A DNA stretch of 39,942 nucleotides from Flavobacteriales bacterium (GCA_024103275.1 JAGFIV010000008.1:1-39942), one strand, 5' to 3'; positions 6,835 through 15,349 are shown, counted from the stretch's first letter. Numbers and translations: made by a program. The notes: generated by a model from the letters alone, not told the origin.

Positions 6835-7191
6835 ATGCGTTCGAGCACTGTCATCGTGGTCAAGGACAAGGTTGGCAGCAACCCGAACTATAGGAACAGC
6901 GCCGATGTGCTGTTTGCTTCAGTGCCCGCCTATACCGAGGAAGTGGTGCTGGATTTCAGTGGTGTGGAGTTCATTTCACGGGGTTTCGCGGATGAGCTGC
7001 ATAAGGCCCGCATCCGGTTCCAGGATGAGCGGAACCTGCCCGTGGTATTGGAGCAATTGAACGAGGAAGTGCAGCACATGCTTTCCGCCGTGGCCCGTAC
7101 CCAGAACGGCAGCACCCCGCTACGCGTGGATATCCCGGTGATCCGTGTGAACAGCGTGGATGAGCTGGACCGGATGCTGCTGGGCTGCTGA
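6835..7191 (+). CDS. DUF4325 STAS-like protein
   Basis: A 118-residue protein. The segment VVLDFSGVEFISRGFADELHKAR (residues about 38-60) matches the hallmark of the DUF4325 STAS-like family: a beta strand, then FSGV, then a helix starting near a Ser/Gly-Phe-Ala-Asp-Glu. The C-terminal half (VLEQLNEEVQHMLSAV) would complete an STAS-like fold. In STAS antagonists such as SpoIIAA, a Ser in this helix is phosphorylated by the cognate GHKL kinase; here a Ser precedes RGFADE. It follows the GHKL ATPase ORF by 38 bp but has its own -7 box. A partner-switch role with the upstream ATPase is inferred; the target is unknown. Confidence 0.8.
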   Translation: MRSSTVIVVKDKVGSNPNYRNSADVLFASVPAYTEEVVLDFSGVEFISRGFADELHKARIRFQDERNLPVVLEQLNEEVQHMLSAVARTQNGSTPLRVDIPVIRVNSVDELDRMLLGC

Positions 7192-7363
7192 CCGCGTCCC
7201 GAAGGAAGCCTCTTCAGGAGCCATCACGAATTGTATTACTTGTTGCGCCGGTAAAACATCCTGATCGGCGGTCGTTGAGCGTGTCGCTTGCCACCAGGTG
7301 TCCGGAGCAAAGTCAAAATACCGCTCTCCAATACTGTGGCAAAGTAGGCTCCACGCCCCTGGG

Positions 7364-7371
7364 TATCTTCG
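7364..7371 (+). promoter_or_regulatory. Possible -7 box TATCTTCG upstream of lysS
   Basis: One mismatch to TAnnTTTG, 18 nt before the lysS ATG. The same TAnnTTCG variant precedes rpoN, the HAD gene and the 21.6-kb lipoprotein gene. The rest of 7192-7363 shows no gene. Confidence 0.35.
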
Positions 7372-7389
7372 CGGCCTTTCCATTCCGCC

Positions 7390-8910
7390 ATGTCCGAGCA
7401 ACTCACCGAGCAGGAGCTCTTCCGCCGCGAGTCCCTGAAGAAGATCCGCGCCATGGGCATCGAGCCCTTCCCCGCCGCGGAGTTCCCCGTCAACGCCTAC
7501 AGCAAGGAGATCCTCGCCTCCTTCAAGGACGATGCCGAGGGCGAGCCCCGCCAGGTGACCATCGCCGGGCGCGTGATGGGCATCCGCGTGATGGGCAAGG
7601 CCGCCTTCGTGGTGCTGCGCGACAGCCAGGGCGACATCCAGGTGTACATCACCCGCGACGACCTGGCCCCCGGCGAGGACAAGGCGATGTACAACGAGTT
7701 CTTCAAGAAACTCCTCCACTTGGGTGATTTCATCGGCGTGAAGGGCTTCGTGTTCCGCACCCGCATGGGCGAGATCACCGTGCACATGCAGGAGCTTACC
7801 TTCCTGGCCAAGACGCTGCGCCCCCTGCCCACCCCCAAGACCGATGACCAGGGCGTGGTGCACGATGCCTTCACCGACCCCGAGCTGCGCTACCGCATGC
7901 GCTACGTGGACCTGGTGGTGAACCCGCACGTGAAGGAGACCTTCCTGAAGCGGGCGCGCATCTTCGATGCCATGCGCAAGACCTTCCAGGAGGCGGGCTA
8001 CATCGAGGTGGACACGCCCGTATTGCAGCCCATTCCCGGCGGTGCTGCGGCACGCCCGTTCGAGACGCACCACAACACGCTGGACATGATGTTCTACCTG
8101 CGCATCGCCAACGAGCTCTACCTGAAGCGCCTCATCGTGGGTGGTTTCGAGGGTGTGTTCGAGTTCAGCCGCAACTTCCGCAACGAGGGCATGGACCGCA
8201 CGCACAACCCGGAGTTCACCGTGATGGAGCTCTACGTGGCCTACAAGGACTACCGCTGGATGATGGACTTCATCGAGGGCGTGTTCCGCACCGTGGCCAC
8301 CGCCGCCAACGGCGGCGCCACCGCCCAGTTCCAGGGCAAGGCCATCGACTTCGGCAAGCCGTTCAAGCGCATCACCATGTGCGGCGCCATCCAGGAAAAG
8401 ACCGGCGTGGACGTGCTCAACGCGGATGAACGGACCATCGGCGAGCTGTGCAAGCAGCACGGCATCGAGGTGACCGCCGCCATGGGCAAGGGCAAGCTGA
8501 TCGACGAGCTCTTCAGCGCCCTGGTGCAGCCGGAGCTGGTGCAGCCCACCTTCGTGATGGACTTCCCCGTGGAGATGAGCCCCCTGTGCAAGAAGCACCG
8601 CGACGATGCGCGCCTCACCGAACGCTTCGAGCTCTATGTCGCCGGCTTCGAGGTGGCCAATGCCTACAGCGAGCTGAACGACCCCATCGACCAGCGCGAG
8701 CGCTTCGAGGAGCAGATGAAGCTGATGGAGCGCGGCGACGACGAGGCCATGTACATCGACCAGGATTTCCTGCGGGCGCTGGAGTACGGCATGCCCCCCA
8801 CCAGCGGCATCGGCATCGGCATGGACCGCCTGGTGATGCTGCTCACCGACAACCCCGCCATCCAGGAGGTACTGCTCTTCCCGCAGATGCGGCCGGAGAA
8901 GTTCGGGTAG
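7390..8910 (+). CDS. lysS: Lysine--tRNA ligase, class II
   Basis: Charges tRNA-Lys with lysine in the cytoplasm. At 506 aa it has the normal length. The N-terminal OB-fold anticodon-binding domain covers about residues 50-165 (ITIAGRVMGIRVMGKAAF...). The class II catalytic core has motif 1 around YIEVDTPVLQPIPGGAAARPF, motif 2 around FEFSRNFRNEGMDRTHNPEF, and motif 3 in SGIGIGMDRLVMLLT near the C-terminus. The ATG start gives MSEQLTEQELFRRESLKKIRAMG, the usual LysRS beginning. The gene is monocistronic, between the DUF4325 gene and a toxin-antitoxin pair, and nothing about it is unusual. Confidence 0.98.
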   Translation: MSEQLTEQELFRRESLKKIRAMGIEPFPAAEFPVNAYSKEILASFKDDAEGEPRQVTIAGRVMGIRVMGKAAFVVLRDSQGDIQVYITRDDLAPGEDKAMYNEFFKKLLHLGDFIGVKGFVFRTRMGEITVHMQELTFLAKTLRPLPTPKTDDQGVVHDAFTDPELRYRMRYVDLVVNPHVKETFLKRARIFDAMRKTFQEAGYIEVDTPVLQPIPGGAAARPFETHHNTLDMMFYLRIANELYLKRLIVGGFEGVFEFSRNFRNEGMDRTHNPEFTVMELYVAYKDYRWMMDFIEGVFRTVATAANGGATAQFQGKAIDFGKPFKRITMCGAIQEKTGVDVLNADERTIGELCKQHGIEVTAAMGKGKLIDELFSALVQPELVQPTFVMDFPVEMSPLCKKHRDDARLTERFELYVAGFEVANAYSELNDPIDQRERFEEQMKLMERGDDEAMYIDQDFLRALEYGMPPTSGIGIGMDRLVMLLTDNPAIQEVLLFPQMRPEKFG

Positions 8911-9009
8911 GCTCGGGGGAAAGGAAATCCGAAGCCTTTGTCCCTCCGATCTGGGATTCTTTCCGAAACAACGGATACGTTCCGCACGGCGATATTCGAG
9001 AAAGTGTTG

Positions 9010-9017
9010 TACGTTTG
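9010..9017 (+). promoter_or_regulatory. -7 box TACGTTTG of the yefM-yoeB operon
   Basis: Exact fit to TAnnTTTG, 22 nt before the yefM start at 9040. No convincing -33 TTG was found upstream. YefM-type antitoxins usually autorepress here; no clear operator palindrome is visible. Confidence 0.5.
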
Positions 9018-9039
9018 CTTGTATAGATCCGGTACAACC

Positions 9040-9300
9040 ATGATCGCCATCCCGGCCAGTTCCCTTCGCCAAAAACTGAAGTCCTACCTGGACCGGGTAA
9101 CCCGTTCATTGGAGGTGATCGTGGTCTCGCGCGGCAAGGATGAGGCCGATGCGGTGGTGATCATGTCGCTGAAGGAGTACAACGCGCTCACCGAGACCCA
9201 CTACCTGATGTCCACCGCGACAAACAGGGAACGGCTCCGGGCATCCGTGGCGGAATTGGCTGCGGGAAAGACCAAAGCCCCGAAGGAGTTCAACAAGTAA
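9040..9300 (+). CDS. yefM: YefM/Phd-family antitoxin
   Basis: An 86-residue antitoxin that binds DNA with its N-terminus and neutralises the YoeB RNase with its C-terminus. The N-terminal Phd/YefM fold is clear (IAIPASSLRQKLKSYLDRV, then VVSRGKDEADAVVIMSLKEYNAL). The last ~30 residues (SVAELAAGKTKAPKEFNK) form the flexible toxin-neutralising tail. The frame is open upstream to 8938, but ATG 9040 gives the family-typical N-terminus and follows a -7 box. The toxin gene starts 11 bp after the stop codon. Confidence 0.93.
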   Translation: MIAIPASSLRQKLKSYLDRVTRSLEVIVVSRGKDEADAVVIMSLKEYNALTETHYLMSTATNRERLRASVAELAAGKTKAPKEFNK

Positions 9301-9311
9301 CGCCGGTATCC

Positions 9312-9590
9312 ATGGCGTTGCGGGTTGAATTCACGCCCACCGGCTGGGAGGACTATTGCCACTGGATGGACAATGACCGCCGCATGGTGGAACGGATCCA
9401 TGAGCTGGTGAAGGATATCGGCCGCGATCCATTCAAGGGATTGGGCAAGCCCGAGCCGCTGCGCCATGAGCTGGCAGGCTTTTGGTCGCGCCGCATCGAC
9501 GGCGAACACCGCTTGGTCTATGCGGTGGAGGGCAGCAAGCAGCAACGGAAGGTGGTGGTGCTGATGTGCCGGTTCCATTACGACCGGTAG
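9312..9590 (+). CDS. yoeB: YoeB-family mRNA interferase toxin
   Basis: A 92-residue RelE-superfamily ribosome-dependent endoribonuclease. The signature GKPEPLRHELAGFWSRRID...HRLVY and the C-terminal CRFHYD are complete. By position the catalytic set corresponds to E48, R67 and H89-Y90 (E. coli YoeB E46, R65, H83, Y84). Length is close to the family's 84-90 aa. It is directly behind yefM in the usual antitoxin-first order and appears intact. Confidence 0.95.
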   Translation: MALRVEFTPTGWEDYCHWMDNDRRMVERIHELVKDIGRDPFKGLGKPEPLRHELAGFWSRRIDGEHRLVYAVEGSKQQRKVVVLMCRFHYDR

Positions 9591-9754
9591 GTTGGCACTT
9601 CGGGCCAGTGGCCATGCTTGTGACTGGGCATGTTCGCGGTGCCCTCGGTCGGCGGCTGAACAACTGCGAAACGTGCGTGGGCAGGCGGAACTGTACCCGT
9701 CCGGTTTACCGTGTGGCGCCTATTTCATCGAACTGCTCGTTAAGACCGGTCTTC

Positions 9755-9826
9755 GATTGCTGATTCCTAATTCCTGATTCCTTGTCCAGGAACCAATCTG
9801 GAATCAGGAATCAGGAATCAGCAATC
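9755..9826. repeat. 27-bp inverted repeat (GGAATCA-type), hairpin
   Basis: Arms 9755-9781 and 9800-9826 pair at 26 of 27 positions and are built of the reiterated heptamer gattcct / aggaatc, with an 18-nt spacer. It lies just beyond the 3' end of the four-helix-bundle gene, downstream of yoeB. A hairpin of this size could terminate transcription from either side, but no T-run follows. Related GGAATCA units appear on the other side of the four-helix-bundle gene. Confidence 0.85.
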
Positions 9827-9846
9827 AGTCAGCCCCAATCCCGCAT

Positions 9847-10236
9847 TCATGCGAACTTGTTCCCCTTCATGCCACTCCTCCTCAAATACCGCATGAAATT
9901 CCCGATATCACGACCTTGGTCCTTGCACATGTAAAACAGCGTATCGAACTCCGCCTGTGTGATATGCCCACGGTCCAGCGCACGGTATAGCTGGGAACGC
10001 GTCTCTCCTATCGAACCCTTGGAAATGGAGAGAAATTGATTGAATTCCCGGTTGCCGTCCCGTTCGAATCCTTCGGCAATATTGTCCATGCAGGAACCTG
10101 AGGATCGATTGATCTGGTCCTTGAGCCCATAATCCCGGGCGAAGGTTCCCTTACCGGTCAGCGTCCAAACACGCTTGCAGATCTCACGGGCCTTTTGCCA
10201 GATCCCCAGGTCCTCGAACGTAGAAATTGCGGGCAT
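9847..10236 (-). CDS. Four-helix-bundle protein (23S rRNA intervening-sequence family)
   Basis: A 129-residue all-helical protein of the S23/TIGR02436 family. Homologues were first found inside 23S rRNA intervening sequences and also occur as stand-alone genes scattered through Bacteroidota. Family marks include FEDLGIWQKAREICKRVW, the INRSSGSCMDNIAEGFER segment (usually R-SS-S-NIAEGFGR) and FLSISKGSIGETRSQL. The molecular role is unknown; related Avd proteins bind nucleic acid in diversity-generating retroelements. A weak promoter (TTG, 19 nt, TATTTTCA) ends a few bases before its ATG. GGAATCA repeats flank the gene on both sides, and it lies where sufC would normally follow sufB, so it may have arrived by insertion. 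Confidence 0.92.
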   Translation of the reverse strand: MPAISTFEDLGIWQKAREICKRVWTLTGKGTFARDYGLKDQINRSSGSCMDNIAEGFERDGNREFNQFLSISKGSIGETRSQLYRALDRGHITQAEFDTLFYMCKDQGRDIGNFMRYLRRSGMKGNKFA

Positions 10237-10290
10237 GTCGTGAAAATAACACGCCCATACCGATTACCAATGGTAAAGTCACCAACAAAC

Positions 10291-10345
10291 AATCCCCAAT
10301 CAGGAATCAGGAATTTGGAATCCAGAATCAGCTTAAATCAATCCC
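10291..10345. repeat. GGAATCA-type short repeats upstream of the four-helix-bundle gene
   Basis: Reiterated aatcagg/aatttgg/aatccag units that match the arms of the 9755-9826 hairpin in sequence, on the other side of the gene. They form no perfect hairpin here. They occupy the gap between sufB's 3' end and the four-helix-bundle gene. Confidence 0.7.
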
Positions 10346-10373
10346 GAAGAAGGAAAACCCGCAATCTTCCGGT

Positions 10374-11822
10374 TCACCCCACACTCCCCTCCAGGCTCAC
10401 CGCCAGCAGCTTTTGCGCCTCCACGGCGAACTCCATGGGCAGCTTGTTCAGCACGTCCTTGCAGTAGCCGTTCACGATCAGGCTCACCGCCTTTTCCGGG
10501 GGGATGCCGCGCTGGTTGAGGTAGAAGAGCTGGTCCTCGCCGATCTTGCTGGTGGTGGCCTCATGCTCCACCATGGCCGTTGGGTTCTCGCTCTCGATGT
10601 ACGGGAAGGTATGCGCCCCGCATTTGTCGCCCAGCAGCAGCGAGTCGCACTGGCTGAAGTTGCGGGCGTTCTTGGCACCCTTACCGATCTTCACCAGGCC
10701 GCGGTAGCTGTTGTTGCTCTTGTCCGCGCTGATGCCCTTGCTGACGATGGTGCTCTTGGTGCCCTTGCCGATGTGGGTCATCTTGGTGCCGGTGTCGGCC
10801 TGCTGAAAGCCTTTGGTGAGGGCCACGCTGTAGAACTCGCCCACGCTGTGGTCTCCCTTCAGGATGCAGCTGGGGTACTTCCAGGTGATGGCGCTTCCGG
10901 TCTCCACCTGGGTCCAGCTGATCTTGGCGCGCTCGCCGGCGCAGATGCCGCGCTTGGTGACGAAGTTGTACACGCCGCCCACGCCATTCTCGTCGCCGGG
11001 ATACCAGTTCTGCACGGTGCTGTACTTCAGCTCGGCATCCTTCATGGCGATCAGTTCCACCACGGCGGCATGCAGCTGGTTCTCATCGCGCATGGGGGCC
11101 GTGCAGCCTTCCAGGTAGCTTACGTAGCCGCCCTCGTCGCAGATCAGCAGCGTACGCTCAAACTGGCCGGTGTTGGCCGAGTTCATGCGGAAATACGTGC
11201 TCAGCTCCATGGGGCAGCGCACCCCCGGCGGGATGTAGCAGAAGCTGCCGTCGCTGAACACCGCGCTGTTGAGCGCCGCGTAGAAGTTGTCCGTTCTCGG
11301 CACCACGGTGCCGAGGTACTTGCGCACCAGCTCGGGGTGGTTCTGTACGGCGTGGCTGAAGCTGCAAAAGATGATGCCCAGCTTGGCCAGGGTGTCCTGG
11401 AAGGTGGTCTTCACGCTCACGCTGTCGAACACCACGTCCACCGCCACGCCGGCCAGCCGCTTCTGCTCCTGCAGGGAGATGCCCAGCTTCTCGAAGGTCT
11501 TGATCAGTTCCGGGTCCGCCTCGTCCAGGCTGTTCAGCTGCGGCTTCTTCTTGGGCGCGCTGTAGTAGTGCGCGGCCTGGAAATCGATCTCCGGGTATTT
11601 CAGCAGCGCCCACTTGGGCTCCTCCATCTTCTGCCAGGCATGGAACGCCTCCATGCGCCATTCGAGCATCCAGGCGGGCTCGTTCTTCTTGGCGCTGATG
11701 AACCGGATGGTATCCTCCGTGAGCCCCATCGGAGCCAGTTCAGCCTCGATGTCGGTGACGAACCCGTACGCGTATTCCTTTTTGGCCACCTCCCGCAGGA
11801 GGCTGTTGGTTTCCTCTTCCAT
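10374..11822 (-). CDS. sufB: Fe-S cluster assembly scaffold SufB
   Basis: A 482-residue scaffold of the SUF system, on which iron and persulfide sulfur are assembled with SufC and SufD in the cytoplasm. The sequence follows SufB throughout: [18 protein letters not shown] near the start, the long right-handed beta-helix core ([20 protein letters not shown] segment, then VYNFVTKRG), and the C-terminal end [20 protein letters not shown]. The frame is open 32 codons further upstream, but ATG 11822 gives the standard N-terminus [18 protein letters not shown] good promoter lies 70 nt upstream. In Bacteroidota sufC, sufD and sufS normally follow; here the next gene is a four-helix-bundle protein on the same strand, so the cluster is broken or rearranged after sufB. 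Confidence 0.97.
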   Translation of the reverse strand: MEEETNSLLREVAKKEYAYGFVTDIEAELAPMGLTEDTIRFISAKKNEPAWMLEWRMEAFHAWQKMEEPKWALLKYPEIDFQAAHYYSAPKKKPQLNSLDEADPELIKTFEKLGISLQEQKRLAGVAVDVVFDSVSVKTTFQDTLAKLGIIFCSFSHAVQNHPELVRKYLGTVVPRTDNFYAALNSAVFSDGSFCYIPPGVRCPMELSTYFRMNSANTGQFERTLLICDEGGYVSYLEGCTAPMRDENQLHAAVVELIAMKDAELKYSTVQNWYPGDENGVGGVYNFVTKRGICAGERAKISWTQVETGSAITWKYPSCILKGDHSVGEFYSVALTKGFQQADTGTKMTHIGKGTKSTIVSKGISADKSNNSYRGLVKIGKGAKNARNFSQCDSLLLGDKCGAHTFPYIESENPTAMVEHEATTSKIGEDQLFYLNQRGIPPEKAVSLIVNGYCKDVLNKLPMEFAVEAQKLLAVSLEGSVG

Positions 11823-11891
11823 GGATCCCTCGATGTCTATGCAATCACGTTCGGCCCTTGTTTGGAACCCGTCTAAATAATTGAAGGCCCG

Positions 11892-11922
11892 CAAAGGTAC
11901 GCAGCGCCGGAGGGGCAAACAA
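11892..11922 (-). promoter_or_regulatory. Bacteroidota-type promoter for sufB
   Basis: On the minus strand, TTG (11922-11920), a 20-nt spacer and TACCTTTG (11899-11892) fit the TTG-N19/21-TAnnTTTG consensus. This leaves a leader of about 65 nt before the sufB ATG. Confidence 0.65.
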
Positions 11923-11930
11923 CGGTCCGG

Positions 11931-13058
11931 TCATTCCGCTGGCCAATCCCGGGCGAGGTTGTGCAGCAGGTTTCCCCACGGTATCCCGCCTTCCTTGGTG
12001 CCCAGGCGCACGATCACCAGTTCCCGCGCCGGGTCCACGTAGGTGTACTGGCCGAGCAGGCCGTGGGCCATGAAATCGCCGTCGCGCGAGGGAAGCCACC
12101 ACTGGTACTGGTAGTTCCACGCGCTGTTGCCGGTGGTGTCCACGCGCGTGCTTTGTTCCACCCATGCCGCAGGCACCAGCTGCCTGCCCTGCCAGTTGCC
12201 GTCGTGCAGGTACAGGGATCCCAGCTTGGCGAAGTCGCGCGCCGGGGCGTTCAGGCAGCAGAAGGTCTTTTCGATCCCTCCTTTTTTCCGGTCGATGCTC
12301 CAGGAGGCCGGGTACACCATGCCCAGCGGCGCCCACAGCTTGTCGTTCAGGTATTCGGTGATGGTGCGCCGGTCGTTGTGCTGGCGCAGCGCCCGTTCCA
12401 GCACCCAGCCGAGCAGCTGGGTGCTGCCGCTCTGGTATGCGAAGCGGGTGCCGGGTTCGTGGGCCAGCTTCATCCGGCCCATGTAACGGTACAGCCTGCG
12501 GCCGTAGTAGTAGGTGGCCGCATCGCCGAAGGGGTTGCTGTAGCTCTCGTTGAACTTCAGCCCACCGGTCATCTGCAGCAGCTGTTCCACGGTCACCCGG
12601 TCGAACCCGTTTCCCTTCAGTTCGGGGATGAAGTCCGTGACCGGCTGCTGCACGCTGCGGATGTAGCCGTCGGCCACGGCACAGCCGACCAGCATGCTGG
12701 TGACGCTCTTGGCCATGGAGAAGGAGGCGTGCAGGTGCGAGGGGTCGTAGCCCTTGAAATAGCGTTCATAGATCACCGTATCCCGCCGGACCACCAAGAA
12801 GGCCACGGTCCTGTGGGCCTCCAGGAAGGCATCGAACGCCATTTCTTTTCCGTCGTAGGTGATCGTGCGCGGTCCGTGTTCCACGGCGGCCGCGGGATAT
12901 TCCCAAGGGCTGGGCGATGCCGGCAGGGGGCGCGAGGGGAATTTCCTGTAGTCGTCGGAGTCGGCGAAGTTGTAGATGACGAAGCGGCCCACCTTGCACC
13001 CGCCCAGCAAAAGGACGGACAGCGCCAGGGCCGCCGCCCAAGGCTTGGGAATGAACAT
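11931..13058 (-). CDS. Serine hydrolase lipoprotein, beta-lactamase class C fold
   Basis: A 375-residue protein of the beta-lactamase/penicillin-binding-protein-like hydrolase family, exported and lipid-anchored. A signal peptide with lipobox LLGGC ends near residue 18-20. The catalytic triad motifs are SMAK (S114, K117), Y-Q-S (Y208) and HGLLG toward the C-terminus, so an active enzyme is likely. The substrate cannot be told; family members include D-aminopeptidases, esterases and 6-aminohexanoate dimer hydrolases. The start at ATG 13058 was chosen for the signal peptide, and a -7 box lies 3 nt upstream. It is convergent with nothing: sufB follows on the same strand, and its promoter lies at the 3' edge of this gene. 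Confidence 0.88.
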   Translation of the reverse strand: MFIPKPWAAALALSVLLLGGCKVGRFVIYNFADSDDYRKFPSRPLPASPSPWEYPAAAVEHGPRTITYDGKEMAFDAFLEAHRTVAFLVVRRDTVIYERYFKGYDPSHLHASFSMAKSVTSMLVGCAVADGYIRSVQQPVTDFIPELKGNGFDRVTVEQLLQMTGGLKFNESYSNPFGDAATYYYGRRLYRYMGRMKLAHEPGTRFAYQSGSTQLLGWVLERALRQHNDRRTITEYLNDKLWAPLGMVYPASWSIDRKKGGIEKTFCCLNAPARDFAKLGSLYLHDGNWQGRQLVPAAWVEQSTRVDTTGNSAWNYQYQWWLPSRDGDFMAHGLLGQYTYVDPARELVIVRLGTKEGGIPWGNLLHNLARDWPAE

Positions 13059-13061
13059 GTC

Positions 13062-13069
13062 CAAAGGTA
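13062..13069 (-). promoter_or_regulatory. -7 box TACCTTTG directly before the serine hydrolase gene
   Basis: Exact TAnnTTTG on the minus strand, 3 nt from the start codon, suggesting a leaderless mRNA. No -33 TTG is evident at the expected distance. Confidence 0.45.
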
Positions 13070-13157
13070 GGCCCCGGTTCCGGGCGGAGGGGTGCGGGGG
13101 CTCGGCAAAATGCGCCGGTTCCCCGCAGGGGCGGGCAAAACAACCACGCTGCGGCGG

Positions 13158-13165
13158 TAACTTCG
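13158..13165 (+). promoter_or_regulatory. Possible -7 box TAACTTCG for rpoN
   Basis: One mismatch to TAnnTTTG, 42 nt before the rpoN ATG. Weak on its own, but the TAnnTTCG variant recurs upstream of several genes here. Confidence 0.3.
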
Positions 13166-13207
13166 CCACACGAACGACACCGGACGGATAAAGGCCGCCA
13201 CGTTGCC

Positions 13208-14665
13208 ATGCTTAAGCAGTACCTCGCCCAAAAACTCCAGCAGAAGCTCAGCCCGCAGCAGATCCAATTGATGAAATTGCTGCAGGTCCCCACCATGGAA
13301 CTGGAGCAACGGATCAAGCAGGAGATCGAGGAAAACCCCGCCCTGGAGGAGGGTGAGGACCAGGGCGACGAGGACCCCATCATCACCGAAGAACAGAGCA
13401 TCGAAGAAAACGACGAGGGGACGGAGACCAGCAACGAGGAGTTTGACCTGAGCGACTACTTCGACGACGACGACACGCCGGACTACAAGCTGAGCGCGCG
13501 CAACCAGGGGGCCGATGACGACGACTACGAGATGCCCATCGCCGTGGGCGGCACCTTCCAGGACAGCCTGCGGTCGCAGCTGGGCCTGCGCCAGGTGGAC
13601 GAACGTACCCGGCTGCTGGGCGAGCAACTGATCGGCAACCTGGACGAGGACGGCTACCTGCGGCGCGGGCTGGACCAGATCGTGAACGACCTGGCCTTCA
13701 CCGCCAACGTGATGACCGACGAGGAGGAGCTGGGCCGGGCGCTGAAGGAGGTGCAATCGCTGGATCCCCCGGGGGTGGCCGCGCGCGACCTGCGGGAGTG
13801 CCTGTTGCTGCAGTTGGAGCGGCTGCCGAACTCGGTGGAGGCCATCACGGCCAAGGAGATCATCGGCAAGTACTTCGATGCCTTCAGCAAGAAGCACTAC
13901 GACCGCATCATGGAGCGGCTGGAGATCGGGGAGGACGCGCTGCGCGATGCCATCGACGTGATCGTGCGGCTGAACCCCAAGCCGGGCAACACCGCCCGGG
14001 ATGCCTCGCGCCCGGCACAGACCATCATCCCGGATTTCGCCATCACGGCGGTGAACGGCCAGCTGGAGCTGTCGCTCAACGGCCGCAACGCGCCCGAGCT
14101 GCGCATCAGCCGCCAGTACCGGGACATGATCAAGGAGTACCAGCGCAACAAGAAGGACAAGGAGGCCAGGGAAGCGCTGGTCTTCATCAAGCAGAAGCTC
14201 GATTCGGCCAAGTGGTTCATCGATGCCATCAAGCAGCGGCAGAACACACTGCTGGTGACCATGGAAGCCATCATGGAACACCAGAAGGAGTTCTTCCTCA
14301 CGGGCGATGAGACCAAGATGAAGCCGATGATCCTGAAGGACATTGCCGAGAAGGTGGGCATGGACATCAGTACGGTGAGCCGCGTGGCCAACAGCAAATA
14401 CGTGCAGACCGACCACGGCACCTACCTGCTCAAGTTCTTCTTCAGCGAGAGCCTGACCACGGAAAGCGGCGAGGAGGTGAGCACCCGCGAGGTGAAGAAG
14501 ATCCTGGGCGACGCCATCGCCGCCGAGGACAAGCGCAAGCCGCTCACCGATGACGAGCTCACGCAGGTGCTGCGCGACAAGGGGTACAACATCGCCCGGC
14601 GCACGGTGGCCAAATACCGCGAGCAGCTCAACCTGCCGGTGGCGCGGCTGCGCAAGGAGCTTTGA
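13208..14665 (+). CDS. rpoN: RNA polymerase sigma-54 factor
   Basis: A 485-residue alternative sigma factor that recognises -24/-12 promoters and needs an AAA+ enhancer-binding protein to open them. Region I is Q/L-rich (LKQYLAQKLQQKLSPQQIQLMKLLQVPTMELEQ). Region II is very acidic (about residues 45-100, many D/E). The core-binding and HTH domains follow, and the RpoN box ARRTVAKYRE lies at residues 463-472 near the C-terminus. All parts are present. The next gene starts 2 bp after the stop codon and is co-transcribed, a common rpoN neighbour pair in Bacteroidota. A candidate sigma-54 promoter is visible at the far end of this window. Confidence 0.98.
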   Translation: MLKQYLAQKLQQKLSPQQIQLMKLLQVPTMELEQRIKQEIEENPALEEGEDQGDEDPIITEEQSIEENDEGTETSNEEFDLSDYFDDDDTPDYKLSARNQGADDDDYEMPIAVGGTFQDSLRSQLGLRQVDERTRLLGEQLIGNLDEDGYLRRGLDQIVNDLAFTANVMTDEEELGRALKEVQSLDPPGVAARDLRECLLLQLERLPNSVEAITAKEIIGKYFDAFSKKHYDRIMERLEIGEDALRDAIDVIVRLNPKPGNTARDASRPAQTIIPDFAITAVNGQLELSLNGRNAPELRISRQYRDMIKEYQRNKKDKEAREALVFIKQKLDSAKWFIDAIKQRQNTLLVTMEAIMEHQKEFFLTGDETKMKPMILKDIAEKVGMDISTVSRVANSKYVQTDHGTYLLKFFFSESLTTESGEEVSTREVKKILGDAIAAEDKRKPLTDDELTQVLRDKGYNIARRTVAKYREQLNLPVARLRKEL

Positions 14666-14667
14666 CC

Positions 14668-15282
14668 ATGCGCAAGGCCGCCCAGGTGCTCTCGGTGCTG
14701 CTGCACCCGGCATGGATGCCCACGCTGGCGGTCCTGCTGGCCTTCGCCATCGACCCGCACCTCACCTTCACCTTCAGCCGCCAGGGGCAATGGATCATCA
14801 TCGGCATGGTGTTCGTCATGACCGCCCTGTTCCCGGTTTCGAGCGTGATGATGCTGTGGCGCAGCGGGCTGGTGAGCGGCCCCTCCATGCCCCGGCGGGG
14901 CGAGCGCGTGGTGCCCTTCCTGCTGACGCTGTTCTATTTCTGCATGACGTACTACCTGCTGCGGCGCCTGCCGAACAGCAGTGCCACGCTGGCGCTCTTC
15001 AGCGGCATCATCCTGGCCATGGCGACGGTGGTGCTGGCCACCTTGCGGTGGAAGGTGAGCGCCCACATGGCCGGCATGGGCGGGCTGCTGGGCATGGTGC
15101 TGGGGCTGATGGTGATCCACGGGGTGCAGGCGGGCTTCCTGCCCCTGCTGTTCATCGCGGCGGGGGCGCTGGGTACCGCACGCTTGCTGGCCAGCGACCA
15201 CACGCCGGCCCAGATCTACGCCGGCACGGCCATCGGCCTGCTGCCGGTGTTCATCTGCCTGGTCTTCCGGATCTACTATTGA
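14668..15282 (+). CDS. PAP2-like integral membrane protein
   Basis: A 204-residue protein with about six hydrophobic segments, starting 2 bp after rpoN and probably translated from the same mRNA. It resembles the membrane phosphatase (PAP2) fold: KVSAHMAGMGGLLG sits where the SGH motif is found and ARLLASDHTPAQIYAG where the SRxxxxxHxxxD motif is. However, the KxxxxxxRP motif is not evident, and the match to the catalytic set is partial. It may be a non-catalytic or divergent lipid phosphatase. ATG 14668 was preferred to the TTG at 14662, which overlaps rpoN. Confidence 0.78.
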   Translation: MRKAAQVLSVLLHPAWMPTLAVLLAFAIDPHLTFTFSRQGQWIIIGMVFVMTALFPVSSVMMLWRSGLVSGPSMPRRGERVVPFLLTLFYFCMTYYLLRRLPNSSATLALFSGIILAMATVVLATLRWKVSAHMAGMGGLLGMVLGLMVIHGVQAGFLPLLFIAAGALGTARLLASDHTPAQIYAGTAIGLLPVFICLVFRIYY

Positions 15283-15349
15283 CAAGGGTGGCGCCGCGCA
15301 TCCCGGAGGCAGGCCCGGCACCCGGACCGTACGGACGTGGCCAATTGCC

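Noticed and set aside
10227..11876. 549-codon plus-strand frame opposite sufB
   Set aside because: It is the shadow of sufB; no recognisable motifs.
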